NCBI GenBank assembly: GCA_019242135.1 | Contig: JAFAWC010000215.1 | Location: 1 to 6,956, forward strand | Source: Mycobacteriaceae bacterium | GTDB taxonomy: Bacteria > Actinomycetota > Actinomycetes > Mycobacteriales > Mycobacteriaceae | Length of the DNA: 6,956 bases | Reading direction: 5' to 3' | Shown: positions 5,441 through 6,956 of the stretch, one piece after another | How the letters are laid out: each line of letters begins with the position of its first letter | How positions within the stretch are numbered: the stretch's first letter is position 1 | The notes under the pieces: model-generated | Seen by the model: the letters and a program-made list of their open reading frames with translations, nothing else | Databases searched by the model: none | Told to the model about the DNA's origin: nothing | Program-made: the position numbers and the translations under genes

Positions 5441-6749
5441 GCTGCGTCGCGGTGTCCGCGGCGGCGATGCGGCCACGGCGCTGCGGCGCACCGTCGTCGC
5501 CGGTGGCCTGAGGGTGGTCACAGAACGGGTTCCGGGTGTGCGCTCGGCGTCGGTCGGGGTGTGGGTCGGCGTGGGCTCGCGCGATGAAGGACCCAGTGTG
5601 GCGGGCGCGGCGCACTTCCTCGAGCACCTCTTGTTCAAGGCGACGCCAACGCGCACCGCGGTGCAGATCGCGCAGGCCGTCGACGCGGTGGGCGGCGAGC
5701 TCAACGCGTTCACCGCAAAGGAACAGACCTGCTACTACGCGCACGTCCTGGACACCGACCTCGAGCTGGCGGTCGACCTGGTCGCCGACGTGGTCCTCAA
5801 CGGTGTCTGCGCGCCCGACGACGTCGAGTTGGAACGCGACGTGGTGCTCGAGGAGATCGCGATGCGCGACGACGATCCGGAGGACGCGATCGGCGACGTG
5901 TTCCTTTCGGCGCTGTTCGGGGTGCATCCGGTGGGCCGCCCGGTGATCGGCACCGTGGACTCGGTGTCGGCGATCACCCGCGCCCAGCTGCACTCGTTTC
6001 ACGTCCGCCGCTACACCCCCGAGCGGATGGTCGTCGCGGTGGCGGGCAACGTCGACCACGACGAGGTGGTGTCGCTGGTTCGGCACTACTTCGGCCCGCG
6101 GCTGCAGCGTGGCCGCACGCCGCTGCCACCGCGCAAGGGCGCCGGGCGGGTGCCCGGACGGCCGACCCTGACGCTGGGCACCCGCGACGCCGAACAGACC
6201 CATCTGACACTCGGGGTGCGCGCACCGGGCCGGCACTGGAAACACCGCTGGGCGCTGTCGGTGCTCAACACCGCGATCGGCGGCGGGCTCAGTTCGCGGC
6301 TCTTCCAGCAGATCCGGGAGGAACGCGGGCTGGCGTACACCGTGTACTCGACGGTCGATACCTTCGCCGACACCGGCGCGCTGTCGGTGTACGCGGCGTG
6401 TCTGCCTGAGCGGTTCGCCGACGTTGTGGACGTCACCACCAAGGTGCTTGAGACCGTTGCGCGTGACGGCATCACCGCCGACGAATGCCGCATTGCGAAG
6501 GGCTCACTGTGCGGTGGTCTGGTTCTGGGACTGGAAGACTCCGGTTCCCGGATGAACCGCATCGGCCGCAGCGAGCTCAACTACGGCGAACATCGGAGCA
6601 TCGGCCACACGCTGGCCCTGATCGACAGTGTCACCCTCGACGAGGTCAACGCGGTGGCCCGTCGTGTGCTCTCCGGACCGCACGCCGCGGCGGTGCTCGG
6701 ACCGTATCAGTCGAAACGTCAACTGCCGCATCGACTTCGCACGCTCTAA
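5418..6749 (+). CDS. pepR: M16 family zinc metallopeptidase (PepR type)
   Basis: The 443-residue protein belongs to the M16B zinc peptidases, related to the mitochondrial processing peptidase beta subunit. The inverted zinc motif HxxEH is present as H66-FLE-H70, with E69 as the catalytic base. The distal zinc ligand is E146 in [15 protein letters not shown], at the family spacing. The second domain carries [24 protein letters not shown] (about 288-311), the conserved Arg/Tyr region that completes the active site, so the enzyme should be active. No signal peptide is visible. The ATG at 5418 was chosen because it gives MPRT..., like M. tuberculosis PepR. A TTG at 5397 with GGAG 7 nt upstream would add 7 residues and is a real alternative. 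The gene overlaps pnp by 23 nt in a different frame, suggesting cotranscription. Its natural substrate is not evident. Confidence 0.94.
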   Translation: MPRTPAPELRRGVRGGDAATALRRTVVAGGLRVVTERVPGVRSASVGVWVGVGSRDEGPSVAGAAHFLEHLLFKATPTRTAVQIAQAVDAVGGELNAFTAKEQTCYYAHVLDTDLELAVDLVADVVLNGVCAPDDVELERDVVLEEIAMRDDDPEDAIGDVFLSALFGVHPVGRPVIGTVDSVSAITRAQLHSFHVRRYTPERMVVAVAGNVDHDEVVSLVRHYFGPRLQRGRTPLPPRKGAGRVPGRPTLTLGTRDAEQTHLTLGVRAPGRHWKHRWALSVLNTAIGGGLSSRLFQQIREERGLAYTVYSTVDTFADTGALSVYAACLPERFADVVDVTTKVLETVARDGITADECRIAKGSLCGGLVLGLEDSGSRMNRIGRSELNYGEHRSIGHTLALIDSVTLDEVNAVARRVLSGPHAAAVLGPYQSKRQLPHRLRTL

Positions 6750-6757
6750 GGGCAACC

Positions 6758-6956
6758 GTGGACGTCGAAGACAAAGTGGCCGTCGTCACGGGCGCGGGTT
6801 CGGGGATCGGCCGTGCGCTAGCTACCGCCCTTGCCCGGGCCGGCGCCGCGGTCGTCGTCGGTGACATCGACCGTGCCAGAGCCGAGCAGACAGCCGAAAC
6901 CATCTGCACCCTCGGTCACCGGGCGTTCGCCCGCGAGGCCGACGCCAGCGCCGACG
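6758..6956 (+). CDS. Short-chain dehydrogenase/reductase (SDR), 5' part, cut by the window end
   Basis: Sixty-six residues of a classical SDR are visible. The Rossmann dinucleotide motif TGxxxGxG appears as TGAGSGIG at 11-18 after the first strand (VAVV). The second strand (AAVVVGDID) ends with D36, an acidic residue that in this family usually indicates NAD(H) rather than NADP(H). The catalytic Ser-Tyr-Lys set lies outside the window, so substrate and reaction cannot be stated. The GTG at 6758 is preceded by AAGGG (6748-6752) with a 5-nt spacer; this ribosome-binding site overlaps the pepR stop codon. The 8-nt gap suggests cotranscription with pepR. In M. tuberculosis the gene after pepR (Rv2781c) is, from memory, a nitronate monooxygenase-like oxidoreductase, so this SDR is a difference in gene order. 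Confidence 0.9.
   Translation, partial: MDVEDKVAVVTGAGSGIGRALATALARAGAAVVVGDIDRARAEQTAETICTLGHRAFAREADASAD

Noticed and set aside
5295..6245. Long antisense open frame (316 codons) opposite pepR
   Set aside because: His/Arg-rich composition typical of reverse translation of GC-rich coding DNA; no recognisable motif.
1..6956. Mobile element, CRISPR array, tRNA/rRNA or defence system
   Set aside because: No direct-repeat arrays, transposase or integrase motifs, or tRNA-like folds were seen by eye; all protein-coding space is accounted for by housekeeping genes.

Overview
The window reads as a stretch of a Mycobacterium-type (actinobacterial, GC-rich) chromosome carrying conserved housekeeping genes. 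The proteins closely resemble, from memory, the M. tuberculosis TruB, MntR/SirR, RibF, RpsO, GpsI/PNPase and PepR proteins. GTG starts are common, and two start codons carry a mycobacterial leaderless-promoter signature. No mobile element, tRNA, rRNA, CRISPR or defence system was found.

Layout. At 1-720 (+) is the 3' part of truB (tRNA pseudouridine-55 synthase). It meets, tail to tail with no gap, mntR (721-1422, -), a DtxR-family metal-dependent repressor whose ligand pattern suits Mn(II). A 91-bp divergent region (1423-1513) separates mntR from ribF (1514-2488, +; riboflavin kinase/FAD synthetase). rpsO (2588-2857, +; ribosomal protein S15) follows after 99 bp. A 303-bp gap without a gene (2858-3160) is rich in inverted repeats and looks like the promoter and structured leader of pnp. 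pnp (3161-5440, +; polynucleotide phosphorylase) overlaps pepR (5418-6749, +; M16 zinc peptidase) by 23 nt. A short-chain dehydrogenase begins 8 nt later and runs off the end (6758-6956, +).

How it fits together. truB, rpsO and pnp belong to RNA modification, translation and RNA turnover; ribF makes FMN and FAD. pnp, pepR and the SDR gene are packed tightly enough to be one transcript. mntR is the only regulator and the only minus-strand gene.

The coding content is ordinary. The parts worth a second look are noncoding: (i) the mntR/ribF divergent region, where both GTG starts lie exactly 7 nt behind a TANNNT box and a 28-bp interrupted palindrome abuts the ribF -10 box; (ii) the pnp leader, with three inverted repeats, one at the predicted transcript 5' end and one ending just before the ribosome-binding site, which suggests post-transcriptional control of the RNA-degrading enzyme; (iii) gene-order differences from M. 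tuberculosis. I see no convincing wholly new system.
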